Positions 47,017 to 56,409 of a DNA stretch of 64,000 nucleotides are shown here, piece after piece. The stretch comes from Sulfurovum xiamenensis. GTDB lineage: Bacteria > Campylobacterota > Campylobacteria > Campylobacterales > Sulfurovaceae. Both the position numbers and the translations under genes were made by a program. Each line of letters starts with the position of its first letter. The stretch's first letter is position 1. The notes under the pieces were generated by a model. That model was not told the DNA's origin and ran no database searches. It was given only the letters and a program-made list of their open reading frames with translations. The DNA lies in NCBI RefSeq assembly GCF_030347995.1, contig NZ_JAQIBC010000001.1:186001-250000 (forward strand). The letters are read 5' to 3'.

Positions 47017-47925
47017 TTAATGGGTCTCGTGCCCGCAAGCTTCTATGGCCACACCCTCGCGCAGACCATCATCTATCACAATGCAACTTCCAAACCCCAA
47101 TAATGTGAAGAGTTGTTTATAGATAAGTATACCTGCAGCAATCAGATCAGAACGTCCGGTACCTACAGCGATCTCTCTCTTTTCAAATGGCATAGAGAGT
47201 AATTTTTTCAAGTAAAAGTCTAACTCATCTATCTCAAGAGAGATACCGTTGATCTTTGATGCATCATAGGTTTCATAGTTTTGTCCGAGTTTCATCGCAG
47301 CTACGGTAGTGGGTGTACCGGCTGTGGCTACGAAAGTATTGACTTTACCTTTTTTCTCATAAAGATGGTTACAAAATCGTTGCATCTCAGCCATCTCTTC
47401 AGGAAGGACTTTGTCTATGTTTTCCAATGTTTCATGGGTTTGTGCAATAGTTACAATCCCTAAAGGAAAACTTTTAGAGATCGTTTCATCTCCATAATGG
47501 AAGATAAGTTCGGTAGAACCTCCACCTATATCAATCAGTACAAAACTCTCTGAAGTATCTTGTAATACAGAGAGTCTATGCTTTACTGCAAGTAAAGTGA
47601 GTCTTGCTTCTTCTTCACCCGAAATGATATCAAAATGCACCCCTGTCTCTTTTTGGATCTGAAAGAGGACTTCCTCTGAATTTTCTGCTCTACGTACAGC
47701 TTCTGTTGTCACAGCCCTTACTACAGAAGAAGAGAAATCGATCTGTTCTTGTGCTTCCTGTATGCCTGAGATGACCCTTTTTACAGCCTCGTCATTGATC
47801 AACCCATACTGCGCTAGACCATCTGCCGTCTTCACGATCTTTTCAAATTCAGCTATCTGTCTGCCCGTGCTACATTCATACTCCAATACACGTAAAGTAT
47901 TTGAACCTAGATCTATCGCTATCAT
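47017..47925 (-). CDS. Ppx/GppA-family phosphatase
   Basis: 302-residue member of the ASKHA exopolyphosphatase/guanosine pentaphosphatase family. It opens with MIAIDLGSNTLRVLEYE (phosphate 1 loop), has the second loop VLIDIGGGSTELIFHYGDE, and GVATAGTPTTVAAMKLG-like VATAGTPTTVAAMKLG. Only the catalytic N-terminal module is present (E. coli Ppx is over 500). Exact substrate unclear. Its ATG shares a base with the ilvA stop. Confidence 0.88.
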   Translation of the reverse strand: MIAIDLGSNTLRVLEYECSTGRQIAEFEKIVKTADGLAQYGLINDEAVKRVISGIQEAQEQIDFSSSVVRAVTTEAVRRAENSEEVLFQIQKETGVHFDIISGEEEARLTLLAVKHRLSVLQDTSESFVLIDIGGGSTELIFHYGDETISKSFPLGIVTIAQTHETLENIDKVLPEEMAEMQRFCNHLYEKKGKVNTFVATAGTPTTVAAMKLGQNYETYDASKINGISLEIDELDFYLKKLLSMPFEKREIAVGTGRSDLIAAGILIYKQLFTLLGFGSCIVIDDGLREGVAIEACGHETH

Positions 47926-49136
47926 TAATGCTCTTCTTTAAAAGCAAACCCACCCTCTTTGAGTTGCTCTCTTATCTGTTCCTGATGCTCCACACCTTTG
48001 GTTTCCAAGGAGACAGAGACATTTGCATCACCGAATTCCAGATCTATAGAGGTTCTATCATACCCTATCTGTACAATGTTCGCTCCTACTTTTGTGAGTA
48101 TCTCGGTTAATGCCTGTAACGCCCCCGGTTTATCTACAAGTGTAACAAGCAGTTTCATCTTACGTGCAGACTTCATCAATCCTTTTTCAATGATCAGAGA
48201 AAGCATTGTCACATCAATGTTTCCTCCACTCAGTACCACAGCCACTTTTGAACCTTTAGGCAAGTCTATCTTTCCATGTAAAAGGGCAGCAACACCTACG
48301 GCACCTGCCCCCTCTACCAACACTTTTTGTTTTTCTAACAAAAAAAGTATGGCAGCAGCGATCTCATCTTCACCCACTGTCTCAAACACATCTACATTTT
48401 TTAGAATATACTCTAAAGTGATCGGTGACGTATCTCTTACGGCGATACCATCAGCGATCGTCCTTACCGAAGTCGTATCTATAGGTGTCTTTGCATCATA
48501 AGACTGTTTCATCGCAGGTGCTCCTGCTGAAGAGATACCGATGATCTTGCACTTAGGATTCAGTGCCTTACTTGCCACAGACATACCTGAGATCAGTCCC
48601 CCTCCACCTACGCATATAACCATAGCATCAAGATCTTTCATCTCTTCAATTATCTCAAGTGCAACTGTACCTTGACCTGACATGACTTCATCATCTTCAA
48701 AAGGGTGTACAAATGTATAGTTGTTCTCTTCCCCGAATTTGACGGCATAGGCATAGGCTTCATCATAGTTAGAGCCATGAAGTATCACATTGGCACCAAA
48801 CTCTTTCACGCCCATCACTTTCGTAAGCGGTGTGGATTCTGGCATGACAATGGTTGCTTCGATACCAAAGTGTTTTGCTGAAAAAGCCACACCCTGTGCA
48901 TGGTTACCCGCAGATGAAGCAACAACGCCACCTCTGTCACCTGCTTCTATCAAAGAAGCAATTTTATTAAATGCTCCTCTGAGTTTAAATGCACCGGTAC
49001 GTTGAAGATTCTCTTTTTTAAGGTACACTTCATAGCCACTCATTTGGCTTAAAATAGGGGCATACGAAAAGGGTGTACGGTGTACAACATCCGATACTCT
49101 TTCATAGGCTTTTTGGATACTTTTTAAGTCTAACAT
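47925..49136 (-). CDS. ilvA: Threonine ammonia-lyase
   Basis: 403-residue PLP enzyme that deaminates threonine to 2-oxobutyrate. PLP Lys in TGAFKLRGAFNKIASL, phosphate loop VGGGGLISGMSVA, and a C-terminal ACT-like domain (about 328-403, MKLLVTLVDKPGALQALTEI). This layout matches the TdcB/short IlvA type with an ACT domain rather than the E. coli IlvA with two. It lies upstream of ppx/gppA and ilvBH. Confidence 0.93.
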   Translation of the reverse strand: MLDLKSIQKAYERVSDVVHRTPFSYAPILSQMSGYEVYLKKENLQRTGAFKLRGAFNKIASLIEAGDRGGVVASSAGNHAQGVAFSAKHFGIEATIVMPESTPLTKVMGVKEFGANVILHGSNYDEAYAYAVKFGEENNYTFVHPFEDDEVMSGQGTVALEIIEEMKDLDAMVICVGGGGLISGMSVASKALNPKCKIIGISSAGAPAMKQSYDAKTPIDTTSVRTIADGIAVRDTSPITLEYILKNVDVFETVGEDEIAAAILFLLEKQKVLVEGAGAVGVAALLHGKIDLPKGSKVAVVLSGGNIDVTMLSLIIEKGLMKSARKMKLLVTLVDKPGALQALTEILTKVGANIVQIGYDRTSIDLEFGDANVSVSLETKGVEHQEQIREQLKEGGFAFKEEH

Positions 49137-49189
49137 TATCTTTCCTAGCTATTATATTGTCCGAAGTATATCAAAATTAAGGATAAAGC

Positions 49190-49621
49190 ATGGAATGTGA
49201 AATGCCGCTGGTCAACTCTAATCGTGAAGAGATGAAAGAAATCTTTGAAAGTGTCAAGACGATCGCGATCCTTGGTCTTTCACCAGATGAAAGCAAGGCA
49301 AGTAATATGGTTGCAAGATATCTTAAAAATGCAGGGTATAAAATAGTCCCTGTATATCCCAAAGAAGATAAGATATTAGGGGAAAAAGTCTACCGTTCAC
49401 TTGAAGATATCCCTTTTGAAATTGATATGGTGAATATCTTTAGAAAACCCAGTGCATTTGATGCGATTGCAGATGCTTGCATTAGAAGAGGTGACGTTAA
49501 AGTATTTTGGGGTCAACTTGGACTAGTGAACAATGCTGCAGCACAAAAAGCTAAAGAGGCAGGAATGAAAGTGGTACAGAATTACTGTAGTAAAATTGAA
49601 CATCAAGCCTTAATCGCATAA
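49190..49621 (+). CDS. CoA-binding domain protein (YccU-like)
   Basis: 143-residue Rossmann-type CoA-binding protein: VKTIAILGLSPDESKASNMV, NAGYKIVPVYPKEDKILGEK, IDMVNIFRKPSAFDAI and the closing GMKVVQNYCSKIEHQAL. Function unknown; widespread in bacteria. 53 bases from the divergent ilvA start and 11 bases before the next plus-strand gene. Confidence 0.88.
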   Translation: MECEMPLVNSNREEMKEIFESVKTIAILGLSPDESKASNMVARYLKNAGYKIVPVYPKEDKILGEKVYRSLEDIPFEIDMVNIFRKPSAFDAIADACIRRGDVKVFWGQLGLVNNAAAQKAKEAGMKVVQNYCSKIEHQALIA

Positions 49622-49632
49622 CTTGGACCACT

Positions 49633-50313
49633 ATGAAAAAAACACTTTTAATCATACTTACGTTACTTGGTACAGTTGCGCTTCAGGCAGAACTTTTCAC
49701 AGATCATTTTGAAAATGGTGTGGTCAAATCACAGATCGAATATCTAAAAGGTACAAGAACAGAAACTGCAGAGGGCGTCAAAGATGGACTAGAAAAGGTC
49801 TATTATAATACCGGTCAACTGGCATTTGAAGTGAAAAATGTTAAAGGATTAAGAGAGGGACCGCTCAATTGGTATGACAGAGAAGGAAACCATCTTGAAG
49901 TGATCCATTATCAAAAAGGTAAACGCCATGGCATCAATCAAATATTTTATGCTGACGGTACACTGCGTATAGAGGTCAATTATATTAATGATCAAAAAGA
50001 GGGTTCTGAGAAGTACTACTTCAGTACAGGTAAACTCGCCTCTGAAGTCACGTTTAAAAACGGCAAAAAAGAGGGGTTACAAAAAGAGTATAATGAGGAC
50101 GGAATACTCGACAACGATGTTATGTATAGACATGGATATAAAGAGGGTGAAAAACGATGGTATGACAAAGATGGGAAAGTGACCAGAATGGAACTTTATA
50201 AAATGGACAGGCCTATCAATATCATGAAAAAAGTACAAGCTAAAAAACCCGATACGACCATTGAAGCACTTCATGGTTTAGATTTTAACCCGAACAATAG
50301 AAAAGTCAAATAG
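49633..50313 (+). CDS. Exported YwqK/MORN-repeat protein
   Basis: 226-residue protein with a signal peptide (KKTLLIILTLLGTVALQA) and about six MORN-2-like repeats of the form K-x-G-x-Y-x-x-G-x-L-x-x-E-V (e.g. NTGQLAFEVKNVKG, ADGTLRIEVNYINDQKEG, STGKLASEVTFKNGKKEG). Databases often call such proteins YwqK family antitoxins, but no toxin is seen and the export signal argues against a cytosolic antitoxin. The role is unknown; it may be a periplasmic binding protein. Confidence 0.78.
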   Translation: MKKTLLIILTLLGTVALQAELFTDHFENGVVKSQIEYLKGTRTETAEGVKDGLEKVYYNTGQLAFEVKNVKGLREGPLNWYDREGNHLEVIHYQKGKRHGINQIFYADGTLRIEVNYINDQKEGSEKYYFSTGKLASEVTFKNGKKEGLQKEYNEDGILDNDVMYRHGYKEGEKRWYDKDGKVTRMELYKMDRPINIMKKVQAKKPDTTIEALHGLDFNPNNRKVK

Positions 50314-50642
50314 TACCAGGGAGACAGACTCTGCTATACTGAGATACAAAAGTACCGTTAAGCAGTAAACTGTACCTCTCATACATCCTTTAACCTGTAA
50401 CAATAAACATTCATAGGATCAAATGGATGCATACACATTTTTCCTCTGTAAACTGACGTACTTATTACCCCATTAAAACCTCATATTCTCATAGTTATTC
50501 GAAAAAATTATAATAAATATTCTTAGGAAAAATAATAATCATTTATTATATTAGAAGATTTGTATTTTTACGATAATTTAAAGTTTTATTAACAACACAC
50601 ATGCAAAAATAAAAAGTAATCAATTTTTAAAAGGAGACTAAA
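50314..50642. other. AT-rich intergenic region upstream of the heptahaem cytochrome gene
   Basis: 329 bases without a plausible gene. The right half is very AT-rich and should hold the promoter of the cytochrome gene; a strong Shine-Dalgarno AAAAGGAG ends the region. I see no convincing hairpin after the preceding gene. Confidence 0.5.
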
Positions 50643-53006
50643 ATGATTTCAAAAATTCTAAAAAGCACAGTAACCTTGTCACTTCTTTCTACTGCTGCTT
50701 TTTCTGCCGCTGATTATGACAAAACGCCGCCGTTTTCGATGGATAAATTAGAAGCAGTAAAAATAAAAGGGAAAACTGCCTATCAACCCAAAGCAGACTA
50801 TAGCATGTTTGTAAACTATGAACTTGGTATGCACTGTGTTGGTTTTGATATGAGCTACTGCTGTGTCATCCCTCCATACAACTCCATACAGTCACAAGCG
50901 ATCAGAGTAGGAAAAGGGAGCAGCCTTCCTAAGCTTATGACACCCAATGACAATGTCAAACTTTTTGCCTATACCAGAGACAACTCATACTCTGAAGGGA
51001 ATAAAATGAAGTACTGGATGGTAGCGAAAGATGCCGATGGGGATGGGCACCTTGATAGTCCGGGTGATAATGTTGCCAACTATGTATGGACACACCTCTT
51101 TATCTATAAAGATCTTGAAGGTACCATGCCTGCAGGTGTCACAGAAAAAGACAGACTTAGAGTAGGTCGTCAGATCCAGGTCAAAGTGGATCATGGTCCT
51201 TCCGGTGCACCTATGACCGGGTATATGACCTATGCCGGTAAAGATGGCGGTAATGTTGTGATGACCGATACCCTCGTGCCTCCAGTAAAAGATGTTAAAC
51301 TTGTCCTAACTGCTTCACACTTATGGGATGCACTGGGTCTGCCTTTAACAGCATTCAACGATAGTACAAGAAAAGGTTCACTTCGTACGGTCACAGAAAG
51401 AGATTTCCAACCCTTCCAGTACTCCACTGTTGAACTTCATACAGATGCAGGACAGCAGATAAAACAGCCTGATGGAAGCGCGGTTTCTTACTTCGGTACA
51501 AACCCGGTGGATATTCCTAACTGTTATTCCTGTCACTCACGTACCGGTAAAGCCGCTCAAATGGCCAGAGATGAAGGTCTTAAACAAGGAGATCAAGAGT
51601 ATGACTACTGGAAATCCTACCCTGATACATCCGAGTATATGGCAAGACTTTCTGAAGGTTCTATCAACATCCTTTCACTCCACGATAAGCATCATGGTAC
51701 GACATTTCTTTCAGACTATCGTCCGGATGCGCCTGCACAGCGTTTAGGTAAAGTCGGTTTTGTAAATTGTACAGACTGTCACGGGGATAATGTTTCTGGG
51801 AACCTACAAGAGCCAAGAGTAACGGCTAGCGGTTACAAAACGGTGAAAGCAAAACCTCTTTCAGAAGCAGTACACGGATTCCACCTTGCCATGGTGCCTA
51901 TGCCTGATGCAGCTGGTAGATCACAATCATGTCAATCCTGTCACCCAACACACTTCCAAAACCCTAATATGAATGATGACACGAACCCGTTCCGTGTAAC
52001 AGACAGATATGGTGAAGCAAGATTCTCTAAAGGTGATATCAGAAAGTCTGGTGGTGGATGTTATGTAAGACGTGATGCACACTCCAACCCTAATGCAAAA
52101 CCTCCATTCTTCCTTAATGCTTATGGGAAATGGCAGCTTGAGAACGTTGCGACCAAAGATGAGCATGGCAAAGATGCTGGTGAACTTCGAGGTCTATACT
52201 GTACGAACTGTCACACGAAAGTGGCGCAAGCACTCTATGCTGCAGATGACTTGACCAATGATTCCAAACAAGAGGGGAAAACACTTAGAAACAAATCTCT
52301 TAAAGAAATGGTAGCAGGTATCACAGGTGGAGACATGAAGAAATTTGCTTCCTGGGCAGACCCTAAATCAGCTGGTGAGAAGGATGAAGTCCTTAGTTAC
52401 TACACAGATCACAAGTCTGCAACATTGGTTAAAAATGTAGGTAAAGACGGTAAACTCGATCTCAAGCCTTGGAACCATAAAACAGGTGGAGATGTACCAT
52501 ATTCAGCAGCTTCTGCTGGTAACGACTGGTGGTTGTCCGCTTCTGAACCTCACTGTGCGGATTGTCACTTAGCACCGTTTGTTGAGCAGGATACCGGTGG
52601 TAAATACTTCCCGATCGATCAGCCTAACAAATATTCACTCTATAGATACTCTAAAGCACATGGTAACCTTGCATGTCAAACGTGTCATGAGTCGACGCAT
52701 GGTCTTTATTCTACAAGATATGACGGTGATGAAAGATCCGTAGATGTGACAACACACCAGCAAGCACTTCAGTATAGTCCTGATGGTAAATATACCGGAC
52801 CGGTTACCTGTACTGCATGTCACACCGTCAATAATAATGGGGTACCTGTTCAACTTGAAGGAACGGAATATGCAAATGACTATTGGGCTTCAGTTACATT
52901 GGCTCACTTCATGAGAGAAGGAGACCAAAAACTTTCAGTCAAAGAATTGGTGAAAAAATACCCTTATAAAAAATCTGCACAAATCGTGAAAGAGGGTTGG
53001 AAGTAA
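50643..53006 (+). CDS. Secreted multihaem (seven CXXCH) cytochrome c, function unknown
   Basis: 787-residue protein with a signal peptide (about 1-21, ending AFSA). Seven CXXCH haem motifs are at about residues 294, 376, 430, 520, 638, 678 and 723. The first 270 residues have none, but contain an unusual HCVGFDMSYCCVIPP cluster near residue 60. No membrane helix besides the signal, so it should be periplasmic or outer-surface. I do not recognise the family; possible roles are respiratory electron transfer or reduction of an oxyanion or sulfur compound. Only its upstream MORN-type neighbour is on the same strand. Confidence 0.85.
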   Translation: MISKILKSTVTLSLLSTAAFSAADYDKTPPFSMDKLEAVKIKGKTAYQPKADYSMFVNYELGMHCVGFDMSYCCVIPPYNSIQSQAIRVGKGSSLPKLMTPNDNVKLFAYTRDNSYSEGNKMKYWMVAKDADGDGHLDSPGDNVANYVWTHLFIYKDLEGTMPAGVTEKDRLRVGRQIQVKVDHGPSGAPMTGYMTYAGKDGGNVVMTDTLVPPVKDVKLVLTASHLWDALGLPLTAFNDSTRKGSLRTVTERDFQPFQYSTVELHTDAGQQIKQPDGSAVSYFGTNPVDIPNCYSCHSRTGKAAQMARDEGLKQGDQEYDYWKSYPDTSEYMARLSEGSINILSLHDKHHGTTFLSDYRPDAPAQRLGKVGFVNCTDCHGDNVSGNLQEPRVTASGYKTVKAKPLSEAVHGFHLAMVPMPDAAGRSQSCQSCHPTHFQNPNMNDDTNPFRVTDRYGEARFSKGDIRKSGGGCYVRRDAHSNPNAKPPFFLNAYGKWQLENVATKDEHGKDAGELRGLYCTNCHTKVAQALYAADDLTNDSKQEGKTLRNKSLKEMVAGITGGDMKKFASWADPKSAGEKDEVLSYYTDHKSATLVKNVGKDGKLDLKPWNHKTGGDVPYSAASAGNDWWLSASEPHCADCHLAPFVEQDTGGKYFPIDQPNKYSLYRYSKAHGNLACQTCHESTHGLYSTRYDGDERSVDVTTHQQALQYSPDGKYTGPVTCTACHTVNNNGVPVQLEGTEYANDYWASVTLAHFMREGDQKLSVKELVKKYPYKKSAQIVKEGWK

Positions 53007-53020
53007 TTCCCATTCTCTTT

Positions 53021-53046
53021 GAACTTACTATGAAGATAGTAAGTTC
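53021..53046 (+). terminator. Hairpin after the multihaem cytochrome gene
   Basis: Perfect 11-bp stem GAACTTACTAT / ATAGTAAGTTC with loop GAAG, 15 bases past the stop; followed 6 bases later by a second hairpin. Confidence 0.7.
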
Positions 53047-53051
53047 CATTG

Positions 53052-53069
53052 CCCTTCTTCATTGAAGGG
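53052..53069 (+). terminator. Second hairpin after the multihaem cytochrome gene
   Basis: CCCTTC / GAAGGG with a 6-base loop, followed by a T-rich stretch. It forms a double terminator with the preceding stem. Confidence 0.6.
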
Positions 53070-53151
53070 TTGCTTCTCTATTCTCTATTTCTATGCATCA
53101 TACAATTTTCAGAAACAAAATATATCCTCTATCTCTGTTTAAGACTTCACT

Positions 53152-53799
53152 TCACTCTTTATTACTATTTTTGAGTCCTATCATAATATTGCGGGTATAA
53201 ATGATAAACCCAAAAAGTTGTCCTAGAAGCAAAACAGGATCTTTTCTGAAAATGGCATAACTTAATATCATGAATGAACCGGTCAGACTTAACATCCAAA
53301 AACCAAGTGGGAGATGAGATATTTTCATACGTTCTGAGTAGATCCACTGGTAAACAAATCTAAACGTAAAAAGAATTTGTCCGATGCTTCCCCAGAGTAA
53401 AAGAAACAAAGGGATATCCTCATTTTTAAAGAGACGATGCATATCGATCACGTTATTGTTATAGGCATAAAGAACAATAAATAGAGGGAAAAACCATAAA
53501 AAGATTTGTAAAAAATAAGGGATCTTTCTCCAAGATCCTTGAAGCTGCATATTTCTTATATAGATAAAATAGGTGATTGACTGTCCCAACATGATAGCAA
53601 AGTCATCACGTAACCACCCATATACAAATAATAAAAAAGAGGCCATAAGGCTCAATTCCCAAAAGAGTTCCGGGGTGAGTACTTTTTTCACTTTTTCTGA
53701 CTGTATCCATTGTACAAGAAGACGTGCCGAAAAAAGAATTTGTGCACTGAATCCTATAACATAGACAAAGAGTCCATACGAGAGCCATCCACTACTCAT
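53152..53799 (-). CDS. Membrane protein with two tandem LAB_N (lipid A biosynthesis N-terminal-like) domains
   Basis: 215-residue membrane protein made of two similar halves: QILFSARLLVQWIQSEKVKK with LGQSITYFIYIRNM (about 17-90) and QILFTFRFVYQWIYSERMKI with LGQLFGFIIYTRNIM (about 138-211). Each half matches the LAB_N domain, a three-helix module found beside lipid-modifying glycosyltransferases. It overlaps the upstream GT2 gene by 4 bases and should work with it on a lipid-linked sugar. Confidence 0.85.
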   Translation of the reverse strand: MSSGWLSYGLFVYVIGFSAQILFSARLLVQWIQSEKVKKVLTPELFWELSLMASFLLFVYGWLRDDFAIMLGQSITYFIYIRNMQLQGSWRKIPYFLQIFLWFFPLFIVLYAYNNNVIDMHRLFKNEDIPLFLLLWGSIGQILFTFRFVYQWIYSERMKISHLPLGFWMLSLTGSFMILSYAIFRKDPVLLLGQLFGFIIYTRNIMIGLKNSNKE

Positions 53800-54521
53800 A
53801 CACTAGGATTACTTTCTTCAACTTTATAGGTAATATATCTGCTTTTCATCCAGCGGTAGGCAAAGGCATCCTGAAGAGGCTTAATGGAACGATTAAAGAT
53901 ATTAAATTTTGATACCCCTGCCGTTCGTTCAAAATGTTGAACGCTTTTTTGCTGTATCTGACCGCCTTGAAGTTTGATCAGAGCAGGAATAAAACGATGC
54001 ATCCCGTCAAAAAAAGGTATTTTTTTTGCCACATCAGTTTTCATGACCTTCAGAGGGCATCCGGTATCGATCACGCCATCATCGATCAAGGCACGTCTGA
54101 TAGAGTTGGCAAAAGAGGACTGTACTTTCTTACTTAACGTATCTTTTCGTTTACCCCTAAATCCAATAACTGCCTCATACTGGTCTATCTCTTCAAGGAG
54201 TAGATCAAAATCAAACGGTGTGGTTTGCAGATCTGCATCGATATACCCGACAAGCTCTGTATCACACACATCAATCCCTGCTTTAATAGCCGTACTCAAT
54301 CCATAGTTTTTATCGAATTTTATATAGCTGAAATCATCTTTTTTACAAATTTCCATTATTTTCTCAAAACTGCCATCCGTAGAGCCGTCATCGACAAATA
54401 TGACCTTACTTTTGGTCTCACTGTGAGCAAAATATTCTGTAAAAACAGCCTCTATCCTATCTAGATTGTCCACTTCATTGTAGACAGGTACAATGATACT
54501 CATTCTATAGTTACTTTTCAT
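53796..54521 (-). CDS. Glycosyltransferase family 2 (polyprenyl-phosphate sugar transferase-like)
   Basis: 241-residue GT2 enzyme: SIIVPVYNEVDNLDRI, VIFVDDGSTDGSFEKI, and the DXD-type AELVGYIDADLQTTP-like VGYIDADLQTTPFDF. It resembles dolichyl-phosphate mannosyltransferase/ArnC catalytic domains but lacks the usual C-terminal membrane helices, which may be supplied by the LAB_N protein with which it is coupled. Divergent from a GT39 gene. Confidence 0.87.
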   Translation of the reverse strand: MKSNYRMSIIVPVYNEVDNLDRIEAVFTEYFAHSETKSKVIFVDDGSTDGSFEKIMEICKKDDFSYIKFDKNYGLSTAIKAGIDVCDTELVGYIDADLQTTPFDFDLLLEEIDQYEAVIGFRGKRKDTLSKKVQSSFANSIRRALIDDGVIDTGCPLKVMKTDVAKKIPFFDGMHRFIPALIKLQGGQIQQKSVQHFERTAGVSKFNIFNRSIKPLQDAFAYRWMKSRYITYKVEESNPSV

Positions 54522-54827
54522 ATCATACTATTTCCATATGTTTTTTAATGTAGATTCCCAATATTATAACGTACTATAATATAAAAGCTCTCAATGATTT
54601 TCCAGGCATATATATTTACTACTTTTATGGAGGATTTTTATGGATCTTCACATAGGATAGAGATAAAATTTCAACCATTGAGAATGATGTTAAAGAGAAT
54701 AAGGATATACTTTTCGTCACATACACCATCATACGTTTTAGACTCAAGACAGAGTTCATTCTATCTCAAAAAGTTAAAACGATATGTATTTTATCTCTAT
54801 CTCTACTGAAGGAAAAAAGTACAAGTC
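54522..54827. other. Divergent promoter region between GT2 and GT39 genes
   Basis: 306 bases. Contains TACTATAAT-like sequence near 54575 on the plus strand. A 71-codon plus-strand frame (54594-54809) is present, but its composition (Arg/Lys/Tyr/Phe-rich) and lack of a Shine-Dalgarno give no support for coding. Confidence 0.4.
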
Positions 54828-56408
54828 ATGATAAAACATCTCTCCATTCCCTTTTTCATACTTATCCTGGTGGCAGCTATCGGCATCTATTTTCGTCCTA
54901 TTTGGATCATCGATGAAACACGTTATCTAAGTGTCGCATGGGAGATGTGGGATAAAAGCTCCTTTTTGGTTCCACTGCTCAATGGTGAACCTTACCACCA
55001 CAAACCTCCATTTATATTTTGGTTGGTGCATTTGAACTGGTCACTTTTTGGTGTGAATGAAACCACTGTACGTTTCATACCTATGTTATTTGGTTTTGGG
55101 ACACTGGTACTGGCCTATAGACTCTATCTTGCACTCTGGAAAGAAGATCTTCAAGGTGCCCAGAACACCCTTTTGATCTTGGCAGGTACCTTGATATTTA
55201 CTTTTTACAATTCACTGTTTATGTTTGATATCATATTGACATTTTGGGTATTTCTCGGTGTTTTGGGTATCGTACAGGCTATACAAAAACAGACCCCTCT
55301 CTCCTTTGGTCTTATCTCACTTTCATTTGGCTTTGGCATACTGACCAAAGGACCGGTTATTTTAGTCCACTTGCTTCCACTCTTAATACTGGCATCCTAT
55401 TGGAATGCTCAAAAAATAGATAAACGTGTATATCTTAAATTTTCCTTAGCATTTTTAGGGGGTGTTGTCATTGCACTTTGCTGGGCGATCCCTGCAGGTA
55501 TCGCAGGTGGTGAAGCCTATCAACATGCTATTTTTTGGGGGCAGACAGCCGATAGGATGGTCAACTCTTTTGCACACCAAAGAGCTATTTGGTGGTATCT
55601 TGCTCTATTACCATTACTCCTTTTCCCATGGTCGTTCCATAAGGCATTCTATACTTCATTCAAACAGATCACGATGGATCACGGGTTGAAAATGCTGTTG
55701 ATCTGGATGTTCTTTGCACTGCTGATATTTTCATTTATCAGCGGCAAACAGGTGCATTATATCTTACCCGAAATCGCTGCATTTTCCCTCTTTGCTTCAA
55801 GGGTTCTCACGACTACTGATCCTGACATGAAAGGCTATACAAAGTCTCTAGGGTATACCTACCTTTTCTTTGCTATAGTATTTGCCATTGCACCTTTTGT
55901 TGCACCAAAATCCATCACATTTCCTGTGGATCACACTGCTTTTCTGCAGTCGGCATTTTTACTGTTCGTTCTTGGATTCTATCTGTTAAAAAAGCATTTC
56001 AATCTGCAACACAATGCCATAAAGGCTATGGCATTAAGTATCATAGTGGCTGTTTTTGCCGTACATTTTTCCATTCACAATTTTTTAGCCGCACAAGATA
56101 TTTCGGACTTTTCACGAAAAATATCATCGTTGCAACAAAAAGGTATACCAGTAGCACAAGATAAAAAATACCATGATCAGTTTCATTTTTTAGGAAGACT
56201 CCATGATCCTATCATCGTCTTATCAGGTAAACAAAAGATCTCTAAGTTCATAAAAAAGCATCCAGATGGCATGATCATTACCTACCGTAAGAAAAAGCAT
56301 ATGCATAAGATAGATCAAGAGCTTATTACTGAAAAGACAAGCTTCAAAGGCAAATACGCCATCCTCATCAAGGCTGCTCTCTACGACAACCTAGATCGTG
56401 CACCTTGA
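54828..56408 (+). CDS. Glycosyltransferase family 39 (ArnT/PMT-like) membrane protein
   Basis: 526-residue protein with about 11-12 hydrophobic helices. The first periplasmic loop has the acidic motif WIIDETRYLSVAWEMW and the lipid-donor-binding signature NGEPYHHKPPFIFWLVHL, as in ArnT, which moves aminoarabinose from undecaprenyl phosphate to lipid A. With GT2 and LAB_N next to it, it probably transfers a sugar to lipid A or another surface glycan. Confidence 0.88.
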   Translation: MIKHLSIPFFILILVAAIGIYFRPIWIIDETRYLSVAWEMWDKSSFLVPLLNGEPYHHKPPFIFWLVHLNWSLFGVNETTVRFIPMLFGFGTLVLAYRLYLALWKEDLQGAQNTLLILAGTLIFTFYNSLFMFDIILTFWVFLGVLGIVQAIQKQTPLSFGLISLSFGFGILTKGPVILVHLLPLLILASYWNAQKIDKRVYLKFSLAFLGGVVIALCWAIPAGIAGGEAYQHAIFWGQTADRMVNSFAHQRAIWWYLALLPLLLFPWSFHKAFYTSFKQITMDHGLKMLLIWMFFALLIFSFISGKQVHYILPEIAAFSLFASRVLTTTDPDMKGYTKSLGYTYLFFAIVFAIAPFVAPKSITFPVDHTAFLQSAFLLFVLGFYLLKKHFNLQHNAIKAMALSIIVAVFAVHFSIHNFLAAQDISDFSRKISSLQQKGIPVAQDKKYHDQFHFLGRLHDPIIVLSGKQKISKFIKKHPDGMIITYRKKKHMHKIDQELITEKTSFKGKYAILIKAALYDNLDRAP

Positions 56409-56409
56409 A

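Noticed and set aside
49633-50313. Toxin-antitoxin system based on the YwqK label
   Set aside because: The protein is exported and no toxin-like neighbour exists.
54594-54809. 71-codon plus-strand frame just before the GT39 gene
   Set aside because: No Shine-Dalgarno, no recognisable motif and skewed Arg/Lys/Tyr composition; more likely leader sequence, although a small basic leader peptide cannot be fully excluded.
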